DNA from: an uncultured Fibrobacter sp. | GTDB taxonomy: Bacteria > Fibrobacterota > Fibrobacteria > Fibrobacterales > Fibrobacteraceae | DNA: 64,000 nt | Reading direction: 5' to 3' | NCBI RefSeq assembly: GCF_947305105.1 | Contig: NZ_CAMZCS010000007.1 | Coordinates: 62,001 to 126,000, forward strand | Shown here: positions 24,340-32,908 of the stretch, piece after piece | Layout of the letters: every line of letters begins with the position of its first letter | Numbering within the stretch: position 1 is the first letter of the stretch | Position numbers and translations under genes: made by a program | The notes under the pieces: generated by a model | Seen by the model: the letters and a program-made list of their open reading frames with translations, nothing else | What the model was told of the DNA's origin: nothing | Databases searched by the model: none

Positions 24340-24369
24340 GGAGATCCCCGCCCGGAGGCGGGGATGACA
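24340..24369. repeat. GATCCCCGCC hairpin repeat
   Basis: CCCCGCC-CGGA-GGCGGGG hairpin (24346-24363) flanked by GGAGAT and ATGACA. A partial second copy of its 3' half, CGGGGATGACA, follows at 24380-24389. This form of intergenic palindrome is typical of repeated sequences in many genomes and could help end the preceding transcript. Confidence 0.7.
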
Positions 24370-24401
24370 AGTGTGTGTCGGGGATGACAAATTAGGGGAG
24401 G

Positions 24402-24431
24402 ATTGCTTCGGGGCGATTCGCCCCTCGCAAT
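24402..24431. repeat. ATTGC...GCAAT nested palindrome
   Basis: Outer arms ATTGC (24402-24406) and GCAAT (24427-24431) enclose inner arms GGGGCG and CGCCCC around an ATT loop. It is followed by GACG. A second type of intergenic palindrome, adjacent to the GATCCCCGCC repeat. Confidence 0.7.
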
Positions 24432-24458
24432 GACGCGTGTTTAGGATGACTCCAAAAA

Positions 24459-24510
24459 ATAAAGTTCACTTCGGCGGTTCGACAGGCTCACCGACCTTCG
24501 TGAACTTTAT
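24459..24510. repeat. Long inverted repeat, likely ahcY terminator
   Basis: Perfect 11-bp arms ATAAAGTTCAC (24459-24469) and GTGAACTTTAT (24500-24510) enclose a loop with further GGCGGT/ACCGACC pairing and the word TTCGACAGGCTCACC. Read leftward, the hairpin is followed by a run of six T, so it could terminate ahcY. Confidence 0.65.
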
Positions 24511-24553
24511 CTTCTCTCGTCTGTAGCTCGCGCAGCGAGCGTCCTCTCGTCTA
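24511..24553. repeat. CTCTCGTCT element with GCTCGC-GCA-GCGAGC hairpin
   Basis: Two CTCTCGTCT words flank a 6-bp triloop hairpin at 24526-24540. The same 7-nt unit is arrayed inside the GT4 gene at 2276-2334. The TAG stop codon of ahcY is formed by the repeat itself (TAGACGAG on the minus strand). Confidence 0.7.
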
Positions 24554-26011
24554 GTACCTATAGTGATCCGCCTTGTACGGGCCTTCGACGGGCACGCCGA
24601 TGTAGTCGGCCTGGGCCTTGGTGAGGGTCGTCAGGTGAACGCCGAGCTTTTCGAGGTGCAGGCGTGCGACCTTCTCGTCGAGGATTTTCGGGAGCGTGTA
24701 CACGGTGCCGCTTTCGTACTTGATGCCGGCGACGGTCTGCTTGCCCTGGGCGTTGAGCCAGAGGTCGATCTGCGCGATGGTCTGGTTCGTGAAGCTTGCG
24801 CTCATCACGAAGCTCGGGTGGCCGGTGGCGCAGCCGAGGTTGAGCAGGCGGCCTTCGGCGAGGATGAGGATGCTGTGGCCGTCGGGGAAAATCCATTCGT
24901 CGTACTGCGGCTTGATTTCGTTACGCTTGATGCCCGGAATCTTCTTCAGGCCGGCCATGTCGATTTCGTTGTCGAAGTGGCCGATGTTGCCGACGATGGC
25001 GCGGTGCTTCATCTTGCTCATCTGCGCGGCAGAGATGATGCCGGTGTTGCCGGTGGTGGTCACGAAGATGTCGGCGTAGCCAACGACTTCGTCGAGGGTC
25101 TTGACTTCGTAGCCTTCCATGGCGGCCTGGAGTGCGCAAATCGGGTCGATTTCGGTGATGATCACGCGGGCGCCCTGACCGCGCAGGGACTGGGCGCAGC
25201 CCTTACCCACGTCGCCGTAGCCGCACACGACTGCAATCTTACCAGCCATCATCACGTCGGTGGCGCGGTTGATGCCGTCGATGAGGGAGTGGCGGCAGCC
25301 GTAGAGGTTGTCGAATTTGGACTTGGTCACGGAATCGTTCACGTTGATTGCCGGGAACTTGAGACGGCCGGCCTGGGCCATCTGGTACAGGCGATGCACG
25401 CCGGTAGTGGTTTCTTCGGAAACGCCGCGGAGAGCTTCGCGGGCGCGGGTCCACTGCTTCGGGTCCTTCTCGAAAATCTTTTTGCAGGTGGCGAGGAACA
25501 CGCCCCATTCTTCGGAGTCGGTAGCCGGGTTGAATTCGGGCACCTTGCCGGCATCTTCGAATTCGGCGCCGCAGGTCACGAGCATGGTAGCATCGCCACC
25601 GTCATCCACGATGAGGTCGGCGGTCTTGCCGTCGGGCCACACGAGGGCGCGGGCGGTGTTTTCCCAGTATTCTTCGAGCGTTTCGCCCTTCCAGGCGAAC
25701 ACGGGCACGCCCTGCGGGTTTTCCACAGTGCCCTTCTTGCCGACCACGACGGCGGCGGCAGCGTTGTCCTGCGTACTGAAGATGTTGCAGCTGACCCAGC
25801 GCACGTCGGCACCGAGGTCTACGAGTGTCTCGATGAGGATGGCGGTCTGCACGGTCATGTGGAGGCTGCCCATGATGCGGGCACCGGCGAGCGGCTTCTT
25901 GCCTGCGTATTCCTTGCGGAGGGCCATCAGGCCCGGCATTTCTGTTTCGGCGAGGTCGAGTTCCTTGCGGCCTTCGATCGCGAGGTTGATATCCTTGATT
26001 TTGTATTCCAT
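24551..26011 (-). CDS. ahcY: Adenosylhomocysteinase
   Basis: A 486-residue NAD-dependent S-adenosylhomocysteine hydrolase, which splits SAH into adenosine and homocysteine and so relieves product inhibition of methyltransferases. Seen: [16 protein letters not shown] near residue 50, [17 protein letters not shown], the NAD-binding [12 protein letters not shown] near residue 265, [20 protein letters not shown] and the C-terminal [10 protein letters not shown] with the conserved Lys and Tyr that close the cofactor site. Length fits the longer bacterial form. The ATG at 26011 follows AAAAGGAATC. It is a single-gene unit ending inside a repeat. Confidence 0.97.
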   Translation of the reverse strand: MEYKIKDINLAIEGRKELDLAETEMPGLMALRKEYAGKKPLAGARIMGSLHMTVQTAILIETLVDLGADVRWVSCNIFSTQDNAAAAVVVGKKGTVENPQGVPVFAWKGETLEEYWENTARALVWPDGKTADLIVDDGGDATMLVTCGAEFEDAGKVPEFNPATDSEEWGVFLATCKKIFEKDPKQWTRAREALRGVSEETTTGVHRLYQMAQAGRLKFPAINVNDSVTKSKFDNLYGCRHSLIDGINRATDVMMAGKIAVVCGYGDVGKGCAQSLRGQGARVIITEIDPICALQAAMEGYEVKTLDEVVGYADIFVTTTGNTGIISAAQMSKMKHRAIVGNIGHFDNEIDMAGLKKIPGIKRNEIKPQYDEWIFPDGHSILILAEGRLLNLGCATGHPSFVMSASFTNQTIAQIDLWLNAQGKQTVAGIKYESGTVYTLPKILDEKVARLHLEKLGVHLTTLTKAQADYIGVPVEGPYKADHYRY

Positions 26012-26073
26012 AATGATTCCTTTTGGCGTGAGTTTTGCAACCATTTTATAGTGGTATTAACTGCGCCGGCTTT

Positions 26074-26087
26074 ATTTATGCATAAAT
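26074..26087. promoter_or_regulatory. Palindrome upstream of ahcY
   Basis: ATTTATGCATAAAT, a perfect 14-bp palindrome about 63 bp upstream of the ahcY start, with a TATAAAAT-like -10 box between them (complement of 26043-26050). A related half-match TTATACGCATAA follows at 26092-26103. Candidate operator; no known regulator is assigned. No SAH riboswitch fold was recognised. Confidence 0.4.
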
Positions 26088-26153
26088 ATAGTTATACGCA
26101 TAAAAAAGGTCAAGCCGCACGTTCCCGTACGGCCCGAAACGGAACATTTTACG

Positions 26154-27569
26154 CTATCGACTTATCTGGACTTTCTCGGTAAAGAGCGTTCCCCTGCTGC
26201 GGACGACCACCAGGTAGCTGCCCGGAGCAAGCGTTCGCCGCGGCATTTCGTTACCCGCAAGGGAGAATATGCGGACATCCGCCGTGCCGTCGACGTTACC
26301 GACGACGATGTTCCGCCCCTGCACGCTGATTTGCGGCACCGCGAAAGCTGTCCTGCGGGCGTGAGCGCGGATAGATGTTGTGGAATCCGTGCCGGTGCTG
26401 TCATCGGCAACCGTGCTGTCGCCGACAACCGTACTGTCGCCGACAACCGTACTGTCGCCTTCACTGGAATGTCCTGCGGCATAGAGCGGAGCGAGAGCCT
26501 CTGCCCACAGGTGGTGCATCGCCTGTCCGCCGCCTTCCGAATTCGGGTGCACGCCGTCGCTCCCGAGGAGTTCGGGATGTTTCAGGAAGTAGCTGTAGAA
26601 GTCGGGCCCCTTCGGGAGGTCGTTTGCCTCGACAAGGCTGTCAAGCGCCGTGAGGAACTTGGGGTTTATCTGCCACTTGTTTTCGGTTTTTTCCGGGTTC
26701 GTGGCGATGATGCGCGCAATCACCGGCGTAATGCCGTGCGCCTTCGCCGCATCGATAATCGTCTGCATGTTCTTCACGTACGTCGCGAGGTTCCAGTCGC
26801 CGCCTCCCCAGGCATCGTTCGTGCCCATTTCGATTGCCCAGAACTTGACGTTGCCCACGTATTCAAGGTACTTTTCCAAGTGCTCCACGACCTCGGTGCT
26901 GTTGATGCAGCCGATGCCCCCGCGGAGCATCGCGGGCGTATATTCGGGGAACCGCGCATGTATCAGCTGAGCCGTCGTGGAGTCGGTCTCCTGCTGCTTG
27001 ATTCCCATCTGGCTGATGCTCGTGCCCATGAAGAACCACGTGTCGGTCCCGCCGCTGGTCATGTCGAATGCCTCGATCTCGAGAATCTTCCCCACGTCGC
27101 CTTCGCTCACGAACTTGAACCAGGACTTGCCTTCGAAATTGATTTGTACGCCGCGCGCCATCACGGGGTTGTTCTTGACGGTCGCCGCTTCTTCCCAGTC
27201 ACCGTCGCTTCCGTCGGTCGAATTGGCGGATGTCAAGATCTTGAAGTTCGAAAGGGCCACGCCGCTATGCCCGCATCCGTTGGTAAAGTCGGTGGCCCAT
27301 GCGCAATCGCCGTAGGATTCCCAGTTGATCAGGAGCTTTTTCGGCCCGGCGCCCACGTTCAGCGCGATTTCCTTGGCGCTGCTGCTCTTCCAGTTTGTGA
27401 GGTATCCGTCGGTGAGGTACTCCGTCGTGGTTGCGCCTGTGTGTGCGGGCAACCCGCCCGATACCAGCTTGTTGGGGATAATCGCGAACGCGGAACTTGC
27501 AAGCGTCGTCACGCCGAACAGTGCCGATACCGTGCACCCTGCAAACACCTTCCTTTTAAAGGATCCCAT
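26154..27569 (-). CDS. Secreted SGNH-family esterase with T9SS-like tail
   Basis: A 471-residue secreted esterase. Signal peptide about residues 1-29. Residues 30-170 form a beta-sandwich-like, probably carbohydrate-binding region. The SGNH hydrolase follows: Ser184 in MGTSIS (block I, Gly-Thr-Ser instead of Gly-Asp-Ser), Gly218-219 region RGGIGC, EMGTNDAWGG with Asn251, and catalytic Asp338-His341 in SDGVHPN. A GDSTVV repeat linker joins a C-terminal domain ending GSYLVVVRSRGTLFTEK, like type 9 secretion tails in Fibrobacter and Bacteroidetes. Related enzymes deacetylate xylan or other plant polysaccharides. GGAG lies 6 bp upstream of the chosen start. Confidence 0.82.
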   Translation of the reverse strand: MGSFKRKVFAGCTVSALFGVTTLASSAFAIIPNKLVSGGLPAHTGATTTEYLTDGYLTNWKSSSAKEIALNVGAGPKKLLINWESYGDCAWATDFTNGCGHSGVALSNFKILTSANSTDGSDGDWEEAATVKNNPVMARGVQINFEGKSWFKFVSEGDVGKILEIEAFDMTSGGTDTWFFMGTSISQMGIKQQETDSTTAQLIHARFPEYTPAMLRGGIGCINSTEVVEHLEKYLEYVGNVKFWAIEMGTNDAWGGGDWNLATYVKNMQTIIDAAKAHGITPVIARIIATNPEKTENKWQINPKFLTALDSLVEANDLPKGPDFYSYFLKHPELLGSDGVHPNSEGGGQAMHHLWAEALAPLYAAGHSSEGDSTVVGDSTVVGDSTVADDSTGTDSTTSIRAHARRTAFAVPQISVQGRNIVVGNVDGTADVRIFSLAGNEMPRRTLAPGSYLVVVRSRGTLFTEKVQISR

Positions 27570-27746
27570 AAACTCTCCATTCAAAAAAGGGCGATGCCGG
27601 AATCCGGTTACCCTCTCATCCAATATATAATGTTCGGTTCGGGATTTTGAAAAAAAAAATAGCGTCTGTGGACAGCGCGTGGACAAAACGATTCTTTCAG
27701 GATAAGGGAATCGTCGATGTACTATGTAAATGGAGCCTATAAAAAA

Positions 27747-27773
27747 GACATCCCGGAAAAGTTCCGGGATGTC
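27747..27773. terminator. Bidirectional terminator after the GH45 gene
   Basis: Perfect 12-bp stem GACATCCCGGAA / TTCCGGGATGTC with a 3-nt loop, flanked by A6 on the left and a T8 tract on the right, so it can work in both directions; it lies 26 bp beyond the stop of the leftward GH45 gene. Confidence 0.9.
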
Positions 27774-27798
27774 CATTTTTTTTATCGAGGAAAAATTA

Positions 27799-29139
27799 TT
27801 ACCACTTGGCCTTGAGCGCCTGCGGGCATTCCACTTCCTTGGATTCGAAGTTCGGGTTGCCTGCGGCTTCCATCCATGTGGCGAGGAACATGCAGCCTTC
27901 CTTGGCCTGTTCGTCGTTCTTGAAGACTTCGTTGCATTTCCTGGAGAGGCATTCCTTGCGCTTTTTCAGGAGGTCGCCGTCGTAGCCGACTTCGTTTTCA
28001 CAATCGGAGAGAAGTCCGCCGTACTCGTTACCCTGATTTCCCCAACCCATCTGGCTGCAACCGTTCTTGAACATGCCGAGGCCACCGCCCGGGATCATGA
28101 TGTCGAACTGGTTACCTTCGACGTCACCTCCGATATTCGATGCCATCACGACGAGGGTCTTGCCGGCGAGTGCCTGGTGGTTAGCCTTGCTTTCGTATTT
28201 GCCGCTACCGGTAAAGGTGAGGGCGAAGCACTTGCCGCACTTACCGCCGGAGTTCGCATGCGTGGCCGCAAAGGCGTAGGCGACCTTGTCGCTCGCGATG
28301 ATAGGAATCTGGCTCGTGCAGGTGGTGTTCTGGCCGCCGGCGCAAATATTCTGGCCACCTTGAACAAAGTTCTTGCCCTTGGCGTCGCAGGTCTTGGTCG
28401 GGTTGCCGCCGGAGTTCTCGTTCCAGGCGCAACTGGGCATGCAGCAGTCCCAGTAACGGGTTGCAAAGCCCTGCTGGCCGCCCTTGCCCGCGTTTTCGTA
28501 CTTGGAGGCTTCGGGGTCATTGCCGCTGCCCTTAGAGCTGGAAGACTCTTCTTTGCTGCTGGAGCTCGACTTCGCGCTGCTAGAAGAGGACTTCGCGCTG
28601 CTGGAGCTCGACTTTGCAGAAGACGACGAGACGGCTGCGGTGTCTGCGCTCGAAGCGATTGTGGCGCTGCTGGCCGGTGCAGAAGAAGATTCGATGAGGT
28701 TCTCTCCATTGAAGGAGCTAGACGAGAGCTCGAACTGCGGAGGATCGGGCTGCTTGACGACGGTCTTGTCGTCGATATTGATCTCGGTGCCGTCAAGGCC
28801 GATAATTGTCCTGTTGGGGGTAACGATGAGGAGTTCGTCGAGTTTGACGTTAGTGAGAATGACATTGCTCTCGAAATCGGTGATGTTGCCTGTCGTGGCA
28901 TCGTACACGCCTACAGGCTTGCTCCAAGTGTCAGTAACGACCTGGATGCCGTTTTCGTTGGGCTGTTGGATCAGGTAACTTCTCTGGTCTGTAAAAATCC
29001 ACCAGTTGTTAGATGTGACGGTAAATTCCGGTACGCTATTCTGGGGGGTTGCTGACGAAGTGTTGCCGTCGTCGGTGCAGTTCCATGCTAGCATCAATAT
29101 GGCGGAAATTGCCATGGACTTGATGAACATTCGCTTCAT
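27799..29139 (-). CDS. GH45 endoglucanase lipoprotein
   Basis: A 446-residue cell-surface endoglucanase. Lipobox Cys21 (MLAWNC), then a region of about 110 residues with beta-rich segments (SYLIQQPNENG, NRTIIGLDGTEI), a long Ser/Ala linker (residues about 150-205, SSSSAKSSSSS units), and the GH45 catalytic domain. The family signature ATRYWDCCMPSC carries the nucleophile-side Asp; the second catalytic Asp is in NQFDIMIPGGGLG. Many paired Cys are as expected. It cleaves internal beta-1,4 bonds of cellulose by inversion. The start follows GAGG. Tandem with a second GH45 gene; each has its own terminator, so they need not be cotranscribed. Confidence 0.92.
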   Translation of the reverse strand: MKRMFIKSMAISAILMLAWNCTDDGNTSSATPQNSVPEFTVTSNNWWIFTDQRSYLIQQPNENGIQVVTDTWSKPVGVYDATTGNITDFESNVILTNVKLDELLIVTPNRTIIGLDGTEINIDDKTVVKQPDPPQFELSSSSFNGENLIESSSAPASSATIASSADTAAVSSSSAKSSSSSAKSSSSSAKSSSSSKEESSSSKGSGNDPEASKYENAGKGGQQGFATRYWDCCMPSCAWNENSGGNPTKTCDAKGKNFVQGGQNICAGGQNTTCTSQIPIIASDKVAYAFAATHANSGGKCGKCFALTFTGSGKYESKANHQALAGKTLVVMASNIGGDVEGNQFDIMIPGGGLGMFKNGCSQMGWGNQGNEYGGLLSDCENEVGYDGDLLKKRKECLSRKCNEVFKNDEQAKEGCMFLATWMEAAGNPNFESKEVECPQALKAKW

Positions 29140-29295
29140 AGTTTTTTCCTCGTTAAAAAATTACGGTGAGACCTCCCTTAAAGCCTCAACAAAATTTCAC
29201 CCAAGTCAAAGATAGATTTGTATTTACGAAAAAAGTGTAAATTTTTGTAAGGTGTGAATAGGGTCAATAAAAAACGAAATTAGCGTAAACAAAAA

Positions 29296-29321
29296 GCAAC
29301 GTTCAGGGGGCTGAACGTTGC
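29296..29321 (-). terminator. Intrinsic terminator of the second GH45 gene
   Basis: Perfect 11-bp stem GCAACGTTCAG / CTGAACGTTGC with a 4-nt loop, followed in the leftward direction by TTTTTG. It lies 41 bp beyond the stop codon. Confidence 0.88.
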
Positions 29322-29361
29322 AAAAAGTGGTTCAAAACGCTGTTTTTTTCTTGCAAAGAAA

Positions 29362-30828
29362 CTAATACTTGTTTTTGAGCACATCCGGGCATTCCACTTC
29401 CACGTAATTGTGTTCAGGATTGCCTGCCGCATTCATCCAATTGGCGAGGAAAAGGCACCCTTGTTTGGCCTCGCTGTCGTTGCTGAATACGCTGTTGCAT
29501 TTGTCCGTAAGGCAGCTTTTGTATTTTGCCGCGTTGTAGTTGTGTTCTTTTTCGCAGTCGCTGAGGAGGCCGCCGTATTGTGCGCCTTGGTTACCCCAGC
29601 CCATGGAGGAACAACCGTTGAAGGCTCCTACGCCGCCGCCGGGGATCATGATGTCGAACTGGCCCTGTTCCACGTCGTGGCCGACGTTTGTCACCATGAT
29701 GATGAGCTTCTTGCCCTTGATGGCGTTGGTGTTCGAGTTCGTGGAGCTATAGTGGCCCGCCCCGGTGAAGGTGAGCTGGAAGCACTTGCCACACTGTCCG
29801 CCGTTAGATGCGGGCACTGCTGCAAATGCGAACGCCATGTCGTTGCATCCGCTTACCGTGAACGGAATCTGGCTGATGCAAGTCATTGCGGAACCGCCGC
29901 CGTCACAGACGCTGCCGTTGCCGTAGTTCGTGTCTTGGCTGCGGCCCTTGTTGGTGCATTGCCTGGAGAGCTTTCCGCCTGCGTTCTCGTTCCATGAGCA
30001 GCTGGGCTTGCAGCAGTCCCAGTAGCGCGTGGCCCAGCCGCTGCCGCCGCCGCCCTTTGTCTTGATGGCGGGGCATCCTGTGGGTGTGCTGTTGCCGCCA
30101 CCGCTGGAGCTGCTGGATTCGGGCTTCTTGGAGCTGCTAGACTGCGTGTTCGAAGAGGCCGGAGTCTTGCTGGACGAAGAAGCGGGCCTTGGCGGGCACG
30201 CGATGTTGTTTTCTTTGCTGATGTAGTCGAGTTCTGCGGCGTTCACGTCTTTCACGAGCGTTTTGCCGTTCATGTCTACGATATCACCGCCGAGGTGGTT
30301 GGTGATGGAGCCGACGATATTGCAGTTCACGTCGGAGACGTCGCCGTTGTTGTAGATGAGGTAATCTTGGTCGGCGTGGAGTACCCAGGCCATGTCGTGG
30401 ACCATCTTGTATTTGCCCGCCGGCGCCGGAGTGGAAGTGTCCGGGGCAATGACAGGTTCGGGGATGTACGGGGTCACGATGTCGAGTTCGCCCAGCTTGA
30501 GCATCTGGACGATGGGTTCGTCGGTCTGGTTGTCGATGATGGCGGACCCGGAAGTGTTCAGCATTCCTACGGGGGTCCCTTTGGCGTCGGTGACGATTTT
30601 TGATTCTTTATAAATAAGCAGGTCGCCGAGACTGCTGTTGGGGTAAACATAGGCGTCGCCATAAAGGACGTAGGTGGAGGTGGAATCGTAGAAGCAGGCG
30701 AGTTCCACGATAGGGCAAGAGAGGGTTGGCGGTGCGGTGGCGGCCTCATCGCTTGTGCAGCCGGGGGCGAGCAGGACGAAAAGTGCCGCGCCCAGCAGAA
30801 GGAAAACTTTCAATTTGTTCCGGTTCAT
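29362..30828 (-). CDS. GH45 endoglucanase lipoprotein, second copy
   Basis: A 488-residue lipoprotein paralogue of the neighbouring GH45 enzyme. Lipobox Cys24 (VLLAPGC). Two successive N-terminal modules of about 90 residues each (YVLYGDAYVYPNSS, DYLIYNNGDVSDVN) precede a shorter Ser-rich linker (residues about 228-262) and the catalytic domain starting ATRYWDCCKPSCSWNE. The second catalytic Asp lies in GQFDIMIPGGGVGAF. The start at 30828 is chosen for GAGG 11 bp upstream and the clean signal peptide; a longer frame extends upstream. The two copies differ in N-terminal module number, suggesting different placement or binding. Confidence 0.9.
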   Translation of the reverse strand: MNRNKLKVFLLLGAALFVLLAPGCTSDEAATAPPTLSCPIVELACFYDSTSTYVLYGDAYVYPNSSLGDLLIYKESKIVTDAKGTPVGMLNTSGSAIIDNQTDEPIVQMLKLGELDIVTPYIPEPVIAPDTSTPAPAGKYKMVHDMAWVLHADQDYLIYNNGDVSDVNCNIVGSITNHLGGDIVDMNGKTLVKDVNAAELDYISKENNIACPPRPASSSSKTPASSNTQSSSSKKPESSSSSGGGNSTPTGCPAIKTKGGGGSGWATRYWDCCKPSCSWNENAGGKLSRQCTNKGRSQDTNYGNGSVCDGGGSAMTCISQIPFTVSGCNDMAFAFAAVPASNGGQCGKCFQLTFTGAGHYSSTNSNTNAIKGKKLIIMVTNVGHDVEQGQFDIMIPGGGVGAFNGCSSMGWGNQGAQYGGLLSDCEKEHNYNAAKYKSCLTDKCNSVFSNDSEAKQGCLFLANWMNAAGNPEHNYVEVECPDVLKNKY

Positions 30829-31400
30829 GTATACATACCTCTTTCGTCCATCCCCAAAAGAAATATCCAAAAAAAATTTGGTTTTGCAGCATGTAAAGAT
30901 AGTGATTTTATGGAGAATTAGTCAATGTGGGTGTGATGTGGGCAACATTGCGCATTGGCTAAGGGACTGGAGGGTATAGACTTGGAGGAAAAAAGAATGT
31001 AAAGTTTTGTAAAATCTGACATGTAAATAAGATTTTACAATTGCGTGGACGCCTGTGAAGGGCGCGATTGCAGCGTGTGTTGATAGATTGTATATAAAAT
31101 GGAAATTTGATGAGACGAGAAATGTTTAACCTTTGAAATTTGAACAAAATCGCCATTTCGGGAGTGCGTGCAAAAATGCGTCTAGGTGCATTGCGATTAG
31201 GCGCTTTATAATGTGGATAAGTCCATTTTTGGGCGTTTTCGCAAAAAATCAAAGAAAAAACGCTTGAAAAAAAATCCTCATTTACTAAATTTGTGGTCCA
31301 ATTTCGAAGAGTACCGCTTCCTATGCTCTCCGGATTACGGGAATCCCCGGTGATTCCTTGAACTTGAAGCGATAAACCTTCTGCTGAAGAAGAGGAAAAA
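30829..31400. other. 572-bp gap: upstream regions of GH45 and tuf
   Basis: No gene seen. The left part should hold the leftward GH45 promoter. An 11-bp perfect inverted repeat TTGTAAAATCT / AGATTTTACAA with a 12-nt loop lies at 31007-31040. The right part holds the tuf promoter and an untranslated leader of about 100 nt with two overlapping hairpins at 31332-31357. Confidence 0.6.
31264..31291 (+). promoter_or_regulatory. Predicted promoter of the tuf-ribosomal protein operon
   Basis: TTGAAA (31264-31269), 16 bp, TAAATT (31286-31291), then TGTGG. The -10 region ACTAAATTTG is nearly the same as ATTAAATTTG in front of the tRNA-tuf2 transcript at 61567, supporting both. Confidence 0.55.
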
Positions 31401-32585
31401 ATGGCAAAAGAACATTTTGACAGAAGCAAGCCGCACTGCAACATCGGCACCATCGGCCACGTTGACCACGGCAAGACCACCCTCACCGCTGCAATCTGCA
31501 CGACCCTCGCCGCCAAGGGTCTCGCCAGCGCCAAGCGTTTCGACGAAATCGACAACGCTCCGGAAGAAAAGGCCCGTGGTATCACGATCAACACCTCGCA
31601 CGTGGAATACACCACTGCCAACCGCCACTACGCGCACGTCGACTGCCCGGGGCACGCTGACTATGTGAAGAACATGGTGACCGGTGCTGCCCAGATGGAT
31701 GGCGCCATCCTCGTCGTTGCCGCTACTGACGGCCCGATGCCGCAGACCCGTGAACACATCCTCCTCGCCCACCAGGTGGGCGTGCCGAAGATCGTCGTGT
31801 TCATGAACAAGTGCGACATGGTCGACGACCCGGAACTCCTCGACCTCGTCGAGATGGAAGTCCGCGAACTCCTGTCCAAGTACGATTTTGACGGCGACAA
31901 CACCCCGGTGATCCGCGGTTCCGCCCTCAAGGCCCTCGAAGGCGACGCCGCCTACCAGGACAAGGTCATGGAACTCATGGACGCCTGCGACACCTACATC
32001 CCGCTGCCGCAGCGCGAGACCGACAAGCCGTTCCTGATGCCGATCGAAGACGTCTTCACGATCACGGGTCGTGGCACCGTCGCTACCGGCCGTATCGAAC
32101 GCGGTACCGTCCACCTGAACGACAAGGTCGAACGCGTCGGCCTCGGCGAGACCACCGAATACGTCATCACGGGCGTGGAAATGTTCCGCAAGCTCCTCGA
32201 CGACGCCCAGGCCGGTGACAACGTCGGTCTCCTCCTCCGCGGCGCCGAAAAGAAGGACATCGTCCGTGGCATGGTTCTCGCCGCCCCGAAGTCCGTCACT
32301 CCGCACACCGAATTCAAGGCCGAGATCTACGTCCTCACGAAGGACGAAGGTGGCCGCCACACGCCGTTCATGAACGGCTACCGTCCGCAGTTCTACTTCC
32401 GCACCACCGACGTGACTGGCACGATCCAGCTCCCGGAAGGTGTCGAAATGGTGACGCCGGGCGACACTGTCACGATCCACACGACCCTCATCGCCCCGAT
32501 CGCCATGGAAAAGCAGCTCCGCTTCGCCATCCGCGAAGGCGGCCGTACTGTGGGTGCTGGCTCCGTAACCGAAATCATCAAGTAA
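31401..32585 (+). CDS. tuf: Elongation factor Tu, first copy
   Basis: A 394-residue EF-Tu, the GTPase that delivers aminoacyl-tRNA to the ribosome. P-loop GHVDHGKT at 19-26, the DCPGH switch II and NKCD specificity motif are intact. AGAGGAAAAA precedes the ATG. It heads the ribosomal protein operon, with 9 bp to rpsJ. It differs from the second copy at only two residues: Thr361 and Thr362 here, Val and Asn there. DNA is identical over 31401-31624 and 31752-32455. Confidence 0.98.
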   Translation: MAKEHFDRSKPHCNIGTIGHVDHGKTTLTAAICTTLAAKGLASAKRFDEIDNAPEEKARGITINTSHVEYTTANRHYAHVDCPGHADYVKNMVTGAAQMDGAILVVAATDGPMPQTREHILLAHQVGVPKIVVFMNKCDMVDDPELLDLVEMEVRELLSKYDFDGDNTPVIRGSALKALEGDAAYQDKVMELMDACDTYIPLPQRETDKPFLMPIEDVFTITGRGTVATGRIERGTVHLNDKVERVGLGETTEYVITGVEMFRKLLDDAQAGDNVGLLLRGAEKKDIVRGMVLAAPKSVTPHTEFKAEIYVLTKDEGGRHTPFMNGYRPQFYFRTTDVTGTIQLPEGVEMVTPGDTVTIHTTLIAPIAMEKQLRFAIREGGRTVGAGSVTEIIK

Positions 32586-32594
32586 GGAATAATC

Positions 32595-32903
32595 ATGGCT
32601 GGTGAACGCATCCGTATTCGCTTGAAGAGCTTCGACCATCGTATGATCGACCGCTCCGCTCAAGATATCGTGAATACAGCTAAGAACACTGGGGCTCGCA
32701 TTGCCGGCCCCATCCCCCTCCCGACGAAGGTCCAGAAGTATACGGTGCTCCGCTCTCCGCATATCGACAAGACTTCTCGTGAACAGTTCGAATCCCGTAC
32801 GCACAAGCGTCTGATCGACATCCTTGATGCTACGCCGCAGACTGTTGATTCCCTCATGAAACTTGACTTGCCGGCAGGCGTTGAAGTCGAAATTAAGGTC
32901 TAA
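32595..32903 (+). CDS. rpsJ: Ribosomal protein S10 (NusE)
   Basis: A 102-residue 30S protein, [15 protein letters not shown] at the N-terminus and the extended tRNA-site loop [19 protein letters not shown] in the middle. S10 also acts as NusE, linking NusG and RNA polymerase to the ribosome. First gene of the S10 cluster; AGGA precedes the start. Confidence 0.97.
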   Translation: MAGERIRIRLKSFDHRMIDRSAQDIVNTAKNTGARIAGPIPLPTKVQKYTVLRSPHIDKTSREQFESRTHKRLIDILDATPQTVDSLMKLDLPAGVEVEIKV

Positions 32904-32908
32904 TAACA

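Noticed and set aside
26012-26153. SAH riboswitch upstream of ahcY
   Set aside because: The region is AT-rich and only about 140 bp; I could not find the conserved pseudoknot elements of known SAH riboswitches.
24563-26182. 539-codon open frame antisense to ahcY
   Set aside because: It is produced by the GC-skewed third positions of ahcY on the opposite strand; the translation has no domain pattern and no ribosome site.
26331-27650. 439-codon plus-strand frame opposite the esterase
   Set aside because: Shadow frame of the minus-strand esterase, whose SGNH motifs are intact.
30984-31002. GGAGG followed by ATG-TAA, a start-stop minimal ORF
   Set aside because: Single occurrence in an AT-rich gap with no promoter or conserved context; chance is likely.
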